From Lonicera japonica (taxonomy: Eukaryota > Streptophyta > Magnoliopsida > Dipsacales > Caprifoliaceae), in assembly GCA_021464415.1 (NCBI GenBank), contig CM038467.1, forward strand, positions 23,840,011-23,904,010: a stretch of 64,000 nucleotides of DNA. The letters run 5' to 3'. The translations under genes were made by a program, and so were the position numbers. Shown here piece by piece: positions 10,881 through 24,500 of this stretch (its first letter is position 1; every line of letters starts with the position of its first letter). Below the pieces are notes generated by a model that did no database searches, was not told the origin of the DNA, and saw only the letters and a program-made list of their open reading frames with translations.

Positions 10881-11821
10881 TCTTTTTTAAAATATTTTTA
10901 ATAGAATTGTGTAAAAACAATCAATTTAATATTATATAAAATTTATATATTGTTTAAATTTTTTGTTATTCCAATAATTGTTTAAAATTCATACCAATTA
11001 ATCTCTTGCGTATAGGGGTGTGCACGGTTCGTTAATCGAACCGTGTAAATTAACCACCAACCGAATCGACCTGTCGGTTTTACGATAACGGTCAACTGAG
11101 CCGAACCGCTAAACACTTAAAACCGGTCGGGATCGGTTCAATTAGTCGGTTATTGTCAGTTTTGGGCTTGAATTTGGGCATGTTTTGTATTGTTGGGCCA
11201 TGACATTAAAATCAATATATTTAGTTTATATATATTTTTATGTATTTAATATTTAACATAATATATATATATATATATATATATAAAGAAATAAATTTAA
11301 CCAGCCAATAGTTGCGTAACACGTGTTATTTCGGTTCGGTTCGGTTATTACCGGTTTCGTAACTCCGCTAACCGCCAACCGAACCGACCCCTATCGGTTT
11401 TCATTTTTGTCAACCAAACCGGACTGAAAGGTTTAAATAACCGACTAAATCGGTTCGGTTCGGGTCGGTTCAGGCCGGTTTTTCAATTTTTCTGCACACT
11501 CTTACTTGCGTATAATGACTGTATCTTTTGTACATTCAATTTATGCAGTCAAATAGGATTATCTCTTCAATCACTTATTTTATTTCTTCATTAATTCAAT
11601 CACACCGCGTGCATTCTCTATTTACTAACTCATTATCTCTCTTTATTTTTGTAGTTTTGTGTTCTCCAGGTAATTTTTTTTATTAGACCACTTTTTTTTA
11701 TACATAAGTATTAATATTAATTATTAATAAATAAATAAATCTATATAAACTTTTTGTATAAAACTTACATATCATATAAAATTTATACAATAATTTTACG
11801 TAACTAAATTGAAAATGCTCG
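10881..11821. mobile_element. Second copy of the 3.1-4.0 kb MITE, interrupted
   Basis: 10881-11013 and 11505-11821 together align with the outer MITE at 3101-4032: shared features include TTTTTTGTTATTCCAA, CTTGTGTATAATGGCTGT and the CT-rich middle. Terminal repeats are worn (right end TTGAAAATGCT). It is split by the Mutator-like element at 11014-11504. Confidence 0.65.
11014..11504. mobile_element. Short Mutator-like element with 9-bp duplication
   Basis: It starts AGGGGTGTGCACGG and ends CTGCACACTCTTA, with inverted ends sharing GTGTGCA. It is bounded by CTTGCGTAT at 11005-11013 and 11505-11513. The interior is dominated by ACCGAACC/GGTTCGGT runs. It is inserted in the MITE copy above, and the uninterrupted sister MITE (near 3215) confirms the empty site. 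Confidence 0.8.
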
Positions 11822-11829
11822 TATGGTAA

Positions 11830-12508
11830 TATAATCGCTTTATTATTGTACTAGGGTATGTCCGTGCCTGACAGCACGAAATAGTAAGTAAAATAGTAAT
11901 TATAAATAAAACAAAAATCTATAAATAAAATGGGCCTTTAGATTTCTCTGAGAAAATTGTGACCTTTAGATTATAAAAGTTAACGGTCAAATCAGTGAAT
12001 AGTAAATTTCTGATTTGTATTATAGATAAAAGGAAAAAAAATAGGCGGATATAGACGAGAGGTTCTGTTGGCAGCTGGCGTTTGGGGCCGTGTTACAAAT
12101 CACCTTGCTGTATTACTTTGCCACGTGGCACCTGTGCACCTTTCTCTCCTTTTTTTTTTAGTCACCTTTCCTTCGTTTTTTCCATTTACCAATTTTGAAC
12201 TCAACCACTATAAAATACAAAAAAATAAAATAAAAATATCCGATCTTTCCTACCAATTTTGAACTCAACCGCTAGAAAATAAAATAAAATACAAAAGAAA
12301 TAAAATAAAAATTCTAGAGAGAGAAAGTTCAAAATACAGATCCAGAGAGAGAGAGAGAGAAAAACAGCAAATCACATCATCGTCGGAATCCCTCACTGTT
12401 CATTCCTCCATTTCAGTCAACACAGAGCTATATATATATATGTAGAAGACTTATATATACATGTAGTGTATGTATCTGTAATTATATACACAAAGAGACA
12501 GAGAGAGT
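11830..12508 (+). promoter_or_regulatory. Promoter and 5' leader region of the MAPKKK gene
   Basis: A perfect G-box core with flanks, CCACGTGG (12121-12128), lies about 390 bp upstream of the ATG. TATAAAAT at 12209-12216 is a possible TATA box. A 64-bp imperfect tandem repeat begins ACCAATTTTGAACTCAACC at 12188 and 12252. A GA-rich leader with (GA)n near 12345-12360 precedes the start codon. The transcription start is not defined by sequence alone. Confidence 0.5.
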
Positions 12509-15500
12509 ATGAACACGAAGCAAAAGAGGCAAAGGCCGAGGCTAGATCGAAGAAACGCAATCAAGAACATCGACTACGACGCTTCATTATCATCAACGTC
12601 ATCCTCTTCGTCGTCGTTCGATGATCACTCCAAGCACAGAACTCGTTCGCTCGATCTATATCCAGTCCCAGATCTGGGAAGCTTCAGAATTGAGGGATTA
12701 GACGGCGAGTTTGACCGAATTTGCCGCTCTTTAGGACTTTCCGGCCCTGAAGATTTTGCAATTCCGGCTGCTGCCTGGGAGGCTCGAAAGGTTAGGTCTC
12801 CTTCTGATCATCTCCCTACCTCTAGGTTTAAGGATCACTACAATTCTCCTAGAGAATCGGCTGATTTGTCGGATAATTTTGGAGCCAGGGTTAGGGGTTG
12901 TGATGAGGTTGAACAGGGAGATAAGTGTTGTGAGTTGAAGAGTGAGTTTGATCCAGCCAAGACTGAGACTTTATTGGAGAGCTTTGGAGCTAGGGTTAGG
13001 GTTAGTGATGAGGTGAAGCATGGAGACAGGGTTAGGGTTAGAGAGAGTGGTGATGTTAAAGATGAAGGCACTGTTCCTTTGAATACTTTTGTGAATTCGG
13101 TTAGGGTAAGACGTTCTAGGGTCGGGGAATCTGGAATTAAGGGTGTTCGACCTCCGGTACTTGCTCCACCAGCGATTTCGCTGTCGGTGGTGGATAATGG
13201 GAACTCGGCTTTGGAGTTGCAACCGTCTTATGGCCTTCAGAATGGAGGGCCTGTTAAGTATTTGGATGTAGTTGAAGAAGATGAGGATGTAGATGGTGGA
13301 AATGTTGGGAGGCGAGAGCCGAATGAGGAGAGGTTGAGTAATACTGCTGTTCTTTCAGAATCTTGTTCAGATTCATCGAATGACGATAAAGATGACGAGC
13401 CTTGTAATAGCTCAACCACGGAACATGAGTATTCTATTTCGCCTAATGGACTGTTCAACCGGAATATAATGTCTTGGCAGAAGGGAGACTTTCTAGGAAG
13501 TGGGTCGTTTGGAACAGTGTATGAAGGCTTTACAGAGTATGTGATCTCTATTTATCATTTTGGCTGTCATTACTTAACAGTCTAACTGTTGCTGATTATT
13601 TGGTGCCTGCATGTATTTACGCCTGTCCTTATGCTTACAATCTATATAATAAAAGAGTGGGTTTTAAATCTTAAAAATGAATGAAGCATGAAAGATTGGA
13701 GGATTGATATGAAAGATTAGGATGCTTAGGACATTTTGCTATGTTACTCTTGGTTAGAGTGAATTTGGATTGCATGAGTCTGGTAGCACATTCCAATCTC
13801 CAGAATTGACTGCTTACTTATTTTAGACTTGCTCTTTTAGCAATTACCAATAGTAATGCAACATTTGATTTCAACAATTGAAACTGGGAAAAGCTAGGAG
13901 TTTTCTACCAGTAGTCCAGTACGAAAGAATTTATTTTAGACTTACTCTTTTTAGCAATTACCAATAGTAATGCAACATTTCATTTCAACAATTGAAATTG
14001 GGAAAAGCTAGGAATTTTCTACCAGTACGAAAGAAGTAATTATGCAAGAAATGGTTATGTATTCCTAGTAATATATGGTATAGGTTATGCATCATATACG
14101 TTCTTAGTGAATCCTTCTTTACATGCGGAGTATACGTCTATACAAGAAAATATATGTACAATACATACACAACTCCATTAGGAGTTCTAAAGTCTCATGA
14201 TACAAAAAACTAAGTTTACCCTCTACTGCTACTGTCCAGAGCAAAGTATCACATGACCATGCCTGTACCTCGTAGCATAGTAATCTATGTTCCAGATAAC
14301 TGCAAAATATAGTTTTGAAAAATTAATTTTTTTATTAGGCAATAGTTATTTTACTTAAAAAAAAAATATTATTGAAATTTACAAACAACTTTAAAACTGA
14401 TCCCCCCCTTCCCCCCCATCCAAAGAAAATAAGCAGCCAAACAGCCTTTGAATTTATTTAGTTTAAAATCAATTTGAGTTAAATGCATCAACTATCGACT
14501 GTAATAATTTTACGTAGCAACTTGAAGGAATGTGATAACAACTGGTTCCTTTCTCTTTCGTTACTAAATTCTATAAAATTCTGTTATATAATCCAAAAAT
14601 GCTAACTTCAGCTTTTTAAAAAATCCCCAAGCCTGTTGAAATGTTGAATTACGAATAAAGTTATATACATAATTTCTTGCTTAGACAGCTGAATATATCC
14701 ATTTCATATTTGAAAAATTATCTAGACTTGTTACATACAAGTCAAATACCCACGGTTATGGTCCTACACATGACAATGATGACACACATGCCAACAATGA
14801 ATTATTCATATTTCAGAGCACCAAGTATGCTCTTTGACAAATTTCATATTTCAGTGGCATATATAAGAAGTAAAGCTACAATGTGATTATGTATATATAA
14901 GGTTCATCTATTTTAGATTTTACTTTGATCACTTGGATTCTCCTAGGGTTTATGTAAATCCTTCAGTCTGCACACATTGGGACACCTTACTGAGATTGCC
15001 CCAAGAGGGTTCAAAATCTTAACCTCCAAATTTGAGGTGTGTATTTTGTCACCCGTTATGCTCTGTAGTTTATCTCACGGATAATGAAATTAAATGATGG
15101 GGCCAAGTCCAGAAATGATAGTTGTAGGCTGCATATATTGGTATTTATTCTTCACAATTAGGGTAGAAGTTGACCCATGTATGCCTTGTATGACTGCTGG
15201 TAATGCCTTCTTAGCCATCAAAATGTAGGAAGGGACCTCCCCTTCACATGCCAAGGGAGAAGCAGGAAATAACCCTTGCATATCGTGATTGGCTATGTTT
15301 TTCCAAGGTTCAATTTTGATGTTGACATGGCCTAAAGTTAACACTAATATCCTCCAGAAAAGATTATTAATCATAAGCATATGAAAGACGTGATGAAACT
15401 GTGGGAACAAAGTTAGCTCAAATCCTCCATTATGAAAAGTGAATCAAATTTCAAGTAAAGATCTTGCACCAAACCTCCTAGGTGAGGAAAAATATCATGC

Positions 15501-18500
15501 CACAGACACATTCACCACATTAGAATTCGAACATCTCAAGCTTGCATGACATCTCTGATCCACCTCTCTTCATTATGCCTGGAATCTTGTAAGTAATGAT
15601 GCTTACAAGATAATCCCTCACACAATCGTAAAATCACTACTGATATGCTGCTTTTATCTGGGAGTGGTGTGTGTAAAAGAACATAGCTAGAATCCACACT
15701 CCCAACCCATATCTGTGCCAAATTCTTGTTAGTGATTGTTTAGCCACTCATTTTGACAGAATTTTCCTTGCACAATTGTAGTCATTGTTGCTTTCTTACT
15801 CATCTTAATATTTTTTGTCTGGGTTTTTTTGGGTTCCATTGTTGGTTTCTCTTGTTTTTCCCTCCTCTTTTAGGTGAACTGACCTGATCTTTTGTCTAGG
15901 GAAGTCTGTTTCTTTTTACTTACGTTTCTCTTTTTTTACTGTGTGTGTACTCCCCTTCCCTCCCTCCCTCCATCTATCTATATTTGATTTATGTGTCATA
16001 CTTAGATTTTTTATTTTATTATTATTTATTTTTTGCAGCGACGGATTTTTTTTTGCTGTAAAGGAGGTTTCTTTGCTTGATCAAGGAAGCCAGGGAAAGC
16101 AAAGCATTTATCAACTTGAACAGGTGAGAATAATTTGCTATGTCCTAATGAAATACAAATTGCGTATGGTTTATATGTAACTACAGTTCCATTGCATTTG
16201 TGATTTTGGTTGCATTACTAAGGCTTTTGTTTTTCCTAACTGCTTCAGGAGATTTCTCTTTTAAGCCAGTTCAAACATGAGAACATAGTTCAATATTTGG
16301 GAACAGATACGGTATGATTTTATCCTTGGTGGCTTGTTCTTGTTACCCTATCTGTTCTGCTTTATAATTTTATTGCAATTGAGCTTTTTGGTTCCATTGC
16401 TTCTAATGGAATGTCACTGTAATATTTTGTTTTTAGTTAGACAATTGCAAAAAAGTATAAATTGCATAGAAGGGGACAAACTCTCTAAAGCTACAACTTA
16501 GCTGGAAATTCCCCCAAACTCTCTCTAAATACATTTGAGTGTACTGCATAGAGTATAATAGATGGGAATTATTAAGTCAAAAGTTCGAATACCCTTGGGG
16601 CCAACTCCCATAGTGTGGCCTGGTGCATGTGGATTGGATATGAGTGTACTGCATAGAGTATAATAGATGAGAATTATTAAGTCAAGAGTTCGAATCCCCT
16701 TGGGGCCACCTCCCATAGTGTGGCCTGGTGCATGTGGATTGGATACCCCGAGTTAACGATTCAAAACTGATGAGTGCGGTTCTGGTTCCATCTGCGGCAT
16801 CTTAGGCACATAGAGTCAGTACCACAATATCCGTTTATATTAGTATTTTCAATCGAGATAGTGTGTCGCATAGCGTTTTGGTTCCAAAATTGCGTAGCGT
16901 AAGCAAATAGCGTATTCTTTTAAGCTATTCGAGCATGTATTTTTTAAATAAAAAAGATTATTTATATTCTTACCTCAAGAAAAATAATTAAATAAGTACA
17001 ATAAAAATTCATGCAATCATTTCTAATAACCAAAATACCATAAAATCGATATAATAATTCGGAGGAAGCTATAAAAAGTGAACAATGTTAAAATATTCAA
17101 TCGTTACAAACACATATCAAGTTTAAAAATTGAATAACAAAATGCCACCTTTGCGGGATATAGTGCAATAGCATGCCACGTCATCAAAAAGCGTACGCTA
17201 TTTGGGAAAATGCAATCTGGAGTGTGCTATGTAACACTATAGCCAATGTTTTAAAAGGCGCGAGGCGGGTTTGAGGCGTTTAGCCCGGGCGAGGCGAGGC
17301 GTAGGCCTCAAGGCGCATTGAGGCGTAAGCCTCACTTTTTTTTAAAAAAAAATTCCTAAAAAATTACAAAACTATCATAATATTGATAATCTATACTAAA
17401 AGTGCAAATAATATCACAAATACAATAACAATCTCAAATCATCACACCAAAATAACAAATAACAATGTCACCACATAATTAAAGTCATACATAACCATAA
17501 AGTCATCAAAAAACAAATAGTTAAACACTTAAAGTCTTAAACTAGTGTATCACCATGCACCATAAAGTCATTAAATAAGGACACTAGTATTATTATTATG
17601 CTAATGTATCAAAGCCATAAAGGATCATCTGTATCTAGTGGCTTGAAGTAGGGATCATATCCAGTCGCAGTTCCATCATCACCATCTCCATCATTGTCAC
17701 TTCGAATTAAATCACTATTAAATTGTAGATCTTCCTCTTCACCACCATCTTCTTCATCCAATTCTTCATCCAACAATTGCATTCCCTTTCCTTTTTCTAA
17801 AATTAATATATGGTAGGCATAGATTAGTAAATAATTATAAAGGAATATAAACTATTATATAAATAATAAATAACGACACTAACCTAATGCATCTCTCTTT
17901 CTCTTTTGTCCTCCACGGCCACGGCCACGGCCACGGCCACCATCTCCTCCACCGTCTCCACCACGGCCACCATCTCCTCCACTGTCTCCACCATTTCCAC
18001 CACCGTCTCATCCACCGTCTCCACCATTTCCACCACCGTCTCCACCATCGTCTCCACCATTTCCACCATCCTCTCCACCATCGTCTCCACCATTTCCACC
18101 ATCCTCTCCACCGTCTCCACCATCCTCTCCATCATCTCCACCATCTAAATCTATTGTAGTCAACCCCGATATTCCGCTATTATTGGATGCATCTTCATCA
18201 ACAATCCATTCATCATCGGATGGCAAATCATCAAGATTCAATGGATCCTCATCTTCTTTAAGTGCCATTTTTTTCGTCCACCTCAACTTCAATCTTTTGT
18301 TATACAATATATAAACCAACTTATTGAGCTTCATGGTAGACAAACGGTTCCTTTTCTTCGTATGTATCTAGACAACATTAATTAATTATTAATAAATTAC
18401 TTTGTATATGTTAGTCAATTCATAATCTACGTGAGGAACCGATGAATACCTGATTAAATGTACTCCAATTACGCTCACAAGCTGAAGCTGAACATGTGAG

Positions 18501-21500
18501 ACTCAAAATCTTAACTGCAAAGCTTGTTAGTTCCGGTGTTTCGTCTCCATATTGAAGCCACCAATCAACTATATTAAATTAAAACTTTATTTTAATTTAA
18601 AACTATAGAATAGTATAAATAAATAAATAACAATAAAAATTAAATAAACTTTATATACCAGGACTACGCTTTTTACATGTGCTTTTTGCCGCCGCAAAGC
18701 CGAATAATCCTTTTCTAAATCGAAACGCATCCATTTGCAAATCAATTTTTTCTTGATCTCGTGGGTTGGGAAAAAGTTTTGCCAAGCAAGTGAGCAAGCC
18801 CAACTTTATTTCGGGGTGAGTCGAAATGTTGTCATCATATTGGTAATGGGGATTAAGAAAATAGGCAGCGGCATGCAAGTGACGATGCATTTGAAACGCC
18901 CACTTGTCATCAATAATACTCCATATCTCCTTGTATGCTCCTTCTTCGCTTCCTAAGTTTTCCGCTATTTGTTCCTTAGCTTTATCCATAGCACCGTATA
19001 TAAATCCCATCCCAGGCATTTTTTCCGAGTCTGCCATCCTTAACACACCAACAAGAGGCTTTGTTGTCTTTAATGCATAAGCCAAGCTCCCCCAAAAGTT
19101 TCTATCTCTCAAAACTATGTCTTTCACTTTTTTCCCTTCTTGAGTTTTGGCCCAACTACATCTTCCCCATTCGGTAGAGGTGAACATTCGCTCCAACGAT
19201 TCTCTTGAAATTGACATGCTATCCAATGTCAAATAAGCTGTAGCGAATCTCGTGGCCGCGGGGCGAACAAGCTCTCTATTAGTATACTTCCTCATTAATG
19301 CCAACACCCATCCATGATTATATATAAAGTGACTCACCTACAATTAAATAGTAAATTATATAAAATAAAAGTAAATATAAATATTGTTAGCACTTTAATA
19401 AATAATAAATTATTAGTATACCTTCTTTGATTTTATCAAGGCATTTTTGTGTTGCGGTAGATCGCCTATTTTCTCAAGCATCAAATCTATGCAATGGGCC
19501 GCACATGGTGTCCACCAAAGACGTGGCCTCTTCGCCATTAATAACTTTCCGGCCGCCTTATAATTTGAGGCATTATCCGTCACTACTTGGATTACAAGAT
19601 CCTCTCCAACCTCCATCACAACATCATCAAGAAGTTTACACAACATCTTTGCATCTTTAATTGCGTCAGATGCATCAACCGATCTCAAAAAAACTGTGCC
19701 ATGTGGATTGTTAACAAGAAAATTTATCAATTGTCTCCCTCGCATATCCTTCCACCCATCCGATAATATTGATACCCCCGTTTGTGACCATGTTTTCTTT
19801 ACTTCATCAACAATAGCTTGTGTGGTCTTCACCTCTTCGTCTAATATCCACGTGCTTAGTTCATGAGATGTAGGAGGTTTAAAACCGCGGCCAAAGTTTC
19901 CAATCGAGCGACACATACTAATAAATGATGGACTATTTGCCACGTTAAAAGGAATGCCATTCTCAAAGAAAAATCTACCCACATCCAGCTTGGTTTGATT
20001 AATAGCTTCCTTCTCACTTCTCGGATTTGAGTTTGGTTCACCTCCACCATCACCATCCACATCCACCACAAACCTATCCATAGGTCCCCTAATTCCTCTT
20101 TGAGAAACACTACCGCCACTTGAACCTCCAATCGACGGATTTTGTCTTTGATAGTATGAACCACTATCAATAATTTCTTCCCGATTTCTTTGTACATAAT
20201 TTCTTGATTTTTCTCCCTTCTTTAAATACTCTTTGATTTCATATTTCACTTCATCCGGCACCTTGGCACAAGGGGCTACACCTTTATGGTTGGCCGAAAG
20301 GTGATTTTTCATTCTAATTACCCCCCCTTTAATTTGTTTTTGACAAAAGTTACAAATAACATATTTGTATGACTTTCCGTCCATCCCTTCGGTCATTTCA
20401 ACACAATATTTCCATGCCGGATCCTTTCTACTACTCATCGGAATAATTCACTACGATAAAATTTAATCATAAATAAAAATCAAACAATACTCATATATAT
20501 TAAATTATTAATATTTATCACATAAAAATATAAGGCAAATAATAATAGAACAATTCTATGGGGGCAGTGAGGTGAAAATTTCGTGGGGCAGTGAAAATTT
20601 CGTGGGGCAGTGAGGTGAAAATTTCGTAGGGCAGTGAGTGTTCATCAAATCGTGGGGCAGTGAAAATTCCGTGGGGCAGTGAGGTGAAAATTCCGTGGGG
20701 AAGTGAGGTGAAAATTCTGTCTAGTGTTTCCAGAAAATACATGCTGTCCACAACTCTTTTTGATGATCATGGTATTGAATACATGTACATATATGTATAT
20801 ATATAACTATTATATATATAGAAGAGGAAGAAGAAGAAGAAGAAGTAGAAGAAGTAGAAGAAGAAGTAGAAGTATATAGAGAATAAATGTGAAAAGAACT
20901 TACAAAGAGTGAAGAAGAATGAAGTATTTCAGATTTTAGGGTTTGGGATGATGGTGTATACGATGCTGAACTCTCTCCCTCTCGTCGATCGTTTGAGGCA
21001 CAGCTCTGCTTCTGTCGATCGTTTTTGCAAACCGTTTTGGGGCTAGGGTTTAATTGTAAGTATATTAAAAAAAAAAAAAAAGGTGCAAAACTACGTAGTT
21101 TCGATTAGTTGCGCCTCAAACGCCTTGAGGCCTATGCCTCAAGGCCTACGCCTCAATGACGCCTCACAGTGAAGAGGCGTAAGCCTCAAAAATTGTCAAA
21201 TAATCACGCCTCAGGGGCGTTTTTCCTTCGCCTCGCCTCGAGGCGCACGCCTCAGACGCCTCTTGAAACACTGACTATAGCGTAACGCTATTGAAAACAC
21301 TGGTTTATATGTATTGCTGGATGTCTTGCTATGCTATGGGGATTGTTTTCATGCTCTCCTTTATGTTTATATACATTATGGTCTTTCAGGATGATGGCAA
21401 ACTCTATATCTTCCTTGAGCTTGTAACAAAAGGTTCGCTGGCAAATCTTTATCAGAAGTATAACCTGCGAGATTCCCAAGTCTCTGTATACACCAGGCAG

Positions 21501-24500
21501 ATTTTGAGTGGTTTGAGTTATCTTCATGGCCGAAATGTGGTTCACAGGTGATGCAAAGTCATTTACTATTTTTTATCAAGGCTTCATTTATTTGTTTTTG
21601 TTGTTGGTGATATTTCCCCATCTGTAGTTTATCTAGGCATATCATTGTGGTCTTTCTAGTAGTTATAATTTCTTGATCTTCCTACTTTTTGATTGTCTTT
21701 GTAATTTCTACTTACTTATATTTTCCTTTTACACCAAGACATTGAATAACATGCATAAGCTGAGATATAAACGTGATGAAGCTTGACTTGGGGTAGGCTA
21801 GCAATTAGTTGTTTCCATTACTGAGCTCTTATGTGATCTCTCCCCCCCCTCCTAAAATATTATATTTTAATTTTTTAATATGTATTTAACCTAATTGTAT
21901 GTACTTTTATGGATCATGGTATGGCGAGATAGAAGTAGGGAGAAAGAAGAAAGAATAAAGTCGAAATGAACCATGGATGGGGAGAGCGGTTTCTTGTGAA
22001 ACCTTTTTCTGAATCATTGACACTCTGAGAACAGAAGTTAATTTATAATTTGTATAATCTAGTATTATGGTTTTTATGTAACTTATTGGATTATTGTGTA
22101 TATAATATCATACAAATGCATTGGGTATCAGGATTACCTGTGCAATGTCTTGTGTATTTTTTTTTTGTGTATTATTGAATTAATCCATCTCTACTTATAT
22201 TCAGATATATATTAAAACAATGTATTTTTGTGCATCACCTGAAACGGAAACCAATGCTGTGTCAAAAATTCCATGGCCCCATCATAGCCAATACCACATA
22301 TTTGAACCATGAATGGGAGTGTTTTTTCCCAAAATCCTGATCAACAAATGCTTGTGACATTCTTCAGAAAACGAAAAATATAATGAAGTTCTCGTTGACT
22401 AGGAAGAAACGGCTACAAGCTCCAGAATGATGGTAAGTGTTGTTATTGGAGCAACTGTCCTTTTACACTTGCTGGGAATAAGCTCCAGCTGGAAGTAGTG
22501 AGCGGATTACAATTTGCTGAGAATAATCTTTCGTAGGTCGCTATGCTTTTATAATACATTTAATTTTGATGAGGTGTATCTAAAAGGCCATCACAAGGTG
22601 TTCCTGTCAATCGAAAGTGCTGAGAGGGGCAGAGACTGGGCAAAGAATTAAGATTTGGCATTGTTTGCATCAAGTGACTGCCCTAAACTCGTAACTTCAC
22701 ACTTCTAACTCGACATTTGATTCATATTTGCAATTATATTGAAATACTGTAGGCGGAATATAGGGATTTCAAATATGAACTATAGCTTTTCAAATAGTGT
22801 AAGCATATTGATTGGAGAAAGTCCATTTTATTGGCCAGTTGTTGGAGCCAGTCATAGAGATTCGCACCCAGCTTCCGACGTCTATTAACAGTAAAAATAG
22901 TAAAATACTATCTCATGAAAAAAAAATCGTAAATTTTTGGTTGATGATCTTGTTGCTGATAACTGACAGAGTGTTTTGGCAATTGTAATTGTTTGAACTA
23001 CCTTTTGCTCTAAAGTCCAAGGCTTGGAATTGGGGTTTGCCAACACACCCTGAATGCATTTCTCTTGTGGTAGCTAATAATTTAGCATCTCTTGTTATCT
23101 GACTTATGGCATCTTTTTGGGTTCTTTATATCTATTGGTTTTTAATTGGTTCTGTCTTTGTCTTGAAATTTATGCTGTTGGACGCCACATGGCAGAATTA
23201 TCTTTATCACTTGTCCGTGGATTCTATATGTTAGGGACCATACAGGAATGATGTTTTTACTTTTATAGTGCTTTTTTGTAGATTGTTTTGGTCCTGAGAC
23301 TTGTCTGCTTGTTTATCATTAAACAGGGATATCAAATGTGCCAACATATTGGTGGATGTAAGTGGATCTGTGAAACTTGCGGATTTTGGATTGGCGAAGG
23401 TTACTTACTTTACCTTCTTCAGCAGAACACAATCTCCTAACATTAGTTCTATTGTATTTACATGATAACCTACATAATCTTCATGTTATCTATCTCCTCA
23501 GGCAACCACATTGAATGATGTAAAATCCTGCAAAGGGACTGCATTCTGGATGGCCCCCGAGGTTTGCTCTTTTTCTTCTAGAAGAAATGTTCTAATATCT
23601 CTCACACATAGCCTCTTGCTTGAACTTGTTTTCTTCTTCCCTCCATTTTTCTGATAAGTAAATCCAGGGAAAAAAAAACAATTGACATCTGTTTCAATAT
23701 CTGTATCTTGATGAATATATTTGGCCTTGGCCTAATCCCCCCTCCTTTTTTCCTCTCTTTTTATTTTTCTGCTGTTAATAAGTTGACCATGGTATAAGAA
23801 TTATATTTGTTTGTTTGTTAATGTATATTGCTGTTAGAGGTCGGTAAATTTTAGTGTTGCCGATTATCAATGTGAGAATTAGGTAATACACTTATTGCAA
23901 ATCAACTACTACAGTGGGACCAGTGCCAAAGGCACCATAAACCCTTTTAAAAAACATCTTTAATCTCAACCACACAATATTTTATCCCTTCGTACTTTTT
24001 TAGGATTCAAAAACCTCTCTCCCTTGTTAAATAGATTACCGTGCATATTTACTTGGCGTTTTCACATGCTTATGTTATTAACTATGGAAGCCTATATTTG
24101 TGATCAGCCAGCCGTCTTTTCTACCTAAACGACACCTATGAAATTGATACTAGTGCTGATAGTAATAATTATAGTTGTTCCCTTGTATATTAATTATTTT
24201 CCTCTCTTAAAAGTGGGAAAGGTGTGTCCATACAGCTGGAAAAAGCAATACTAGGTCGCCATAACCTGGAAGATACCGTCTGCATAAAATCATAAAGTCG
24301 AGAGTTATTTCATTATGAATTAATTTTCACGCAATATTCAGTGATTCAGACACCTACTTTTGATGACCCTTCAGTATATTTCATAAAGTCTTGGCCTGAT
24401 AGAATCTGATACCTAATAAATATGAGTTGCTGTGTACTGCTGTTGATACTTCCAGTAATGTGCCCCATATAGGCGCAAAATTGCGTTTTTTGCCATAGAA

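Larger units (their letters stand above)
16841..21302. mobile_element. Outer hAT-like non-autonomous element, split by the 4-kb hAT
   Basis: Ends TAGTATTTTCAATCG and CGCTATTGAAAACACTG (inverted: CAGTGTTTTCAATAGCG) are flanked by the exact 8-mer GTTTATAT at 16833-16840 and 21303-21310, as expected for hAT. Without the inner insertion it is about 424 bp. Its body carries scattered ATAGCGTA/ACGCTATT motifs, shared with the element in intron 6. It has no ORF of its own. Confidence 0.8.

Noticed and set aside
12890..13040. Telomeric repeat tract (interstitial telomere)
   Set aside because: The TTAGGG-like runs are in frame within exon 1, differ from the usual plant TTTAGGG unit and are explained by Val-Arg codons in the internal repeat.
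15090..15410. 106-residue minus ORF in MAPKKK intron 1
   Set aside because: No recognised domain and it sits in an intron on the opposite strand; no splice or promoter context supports it.
17884..18159. His/Leu-rich, Ser/Thr-rich and Met/Val/Glu-rich ORFs in several frames
   Set aside because: They are shadow frames of the Gly/Asp repeat in the transposase's fourth exon.
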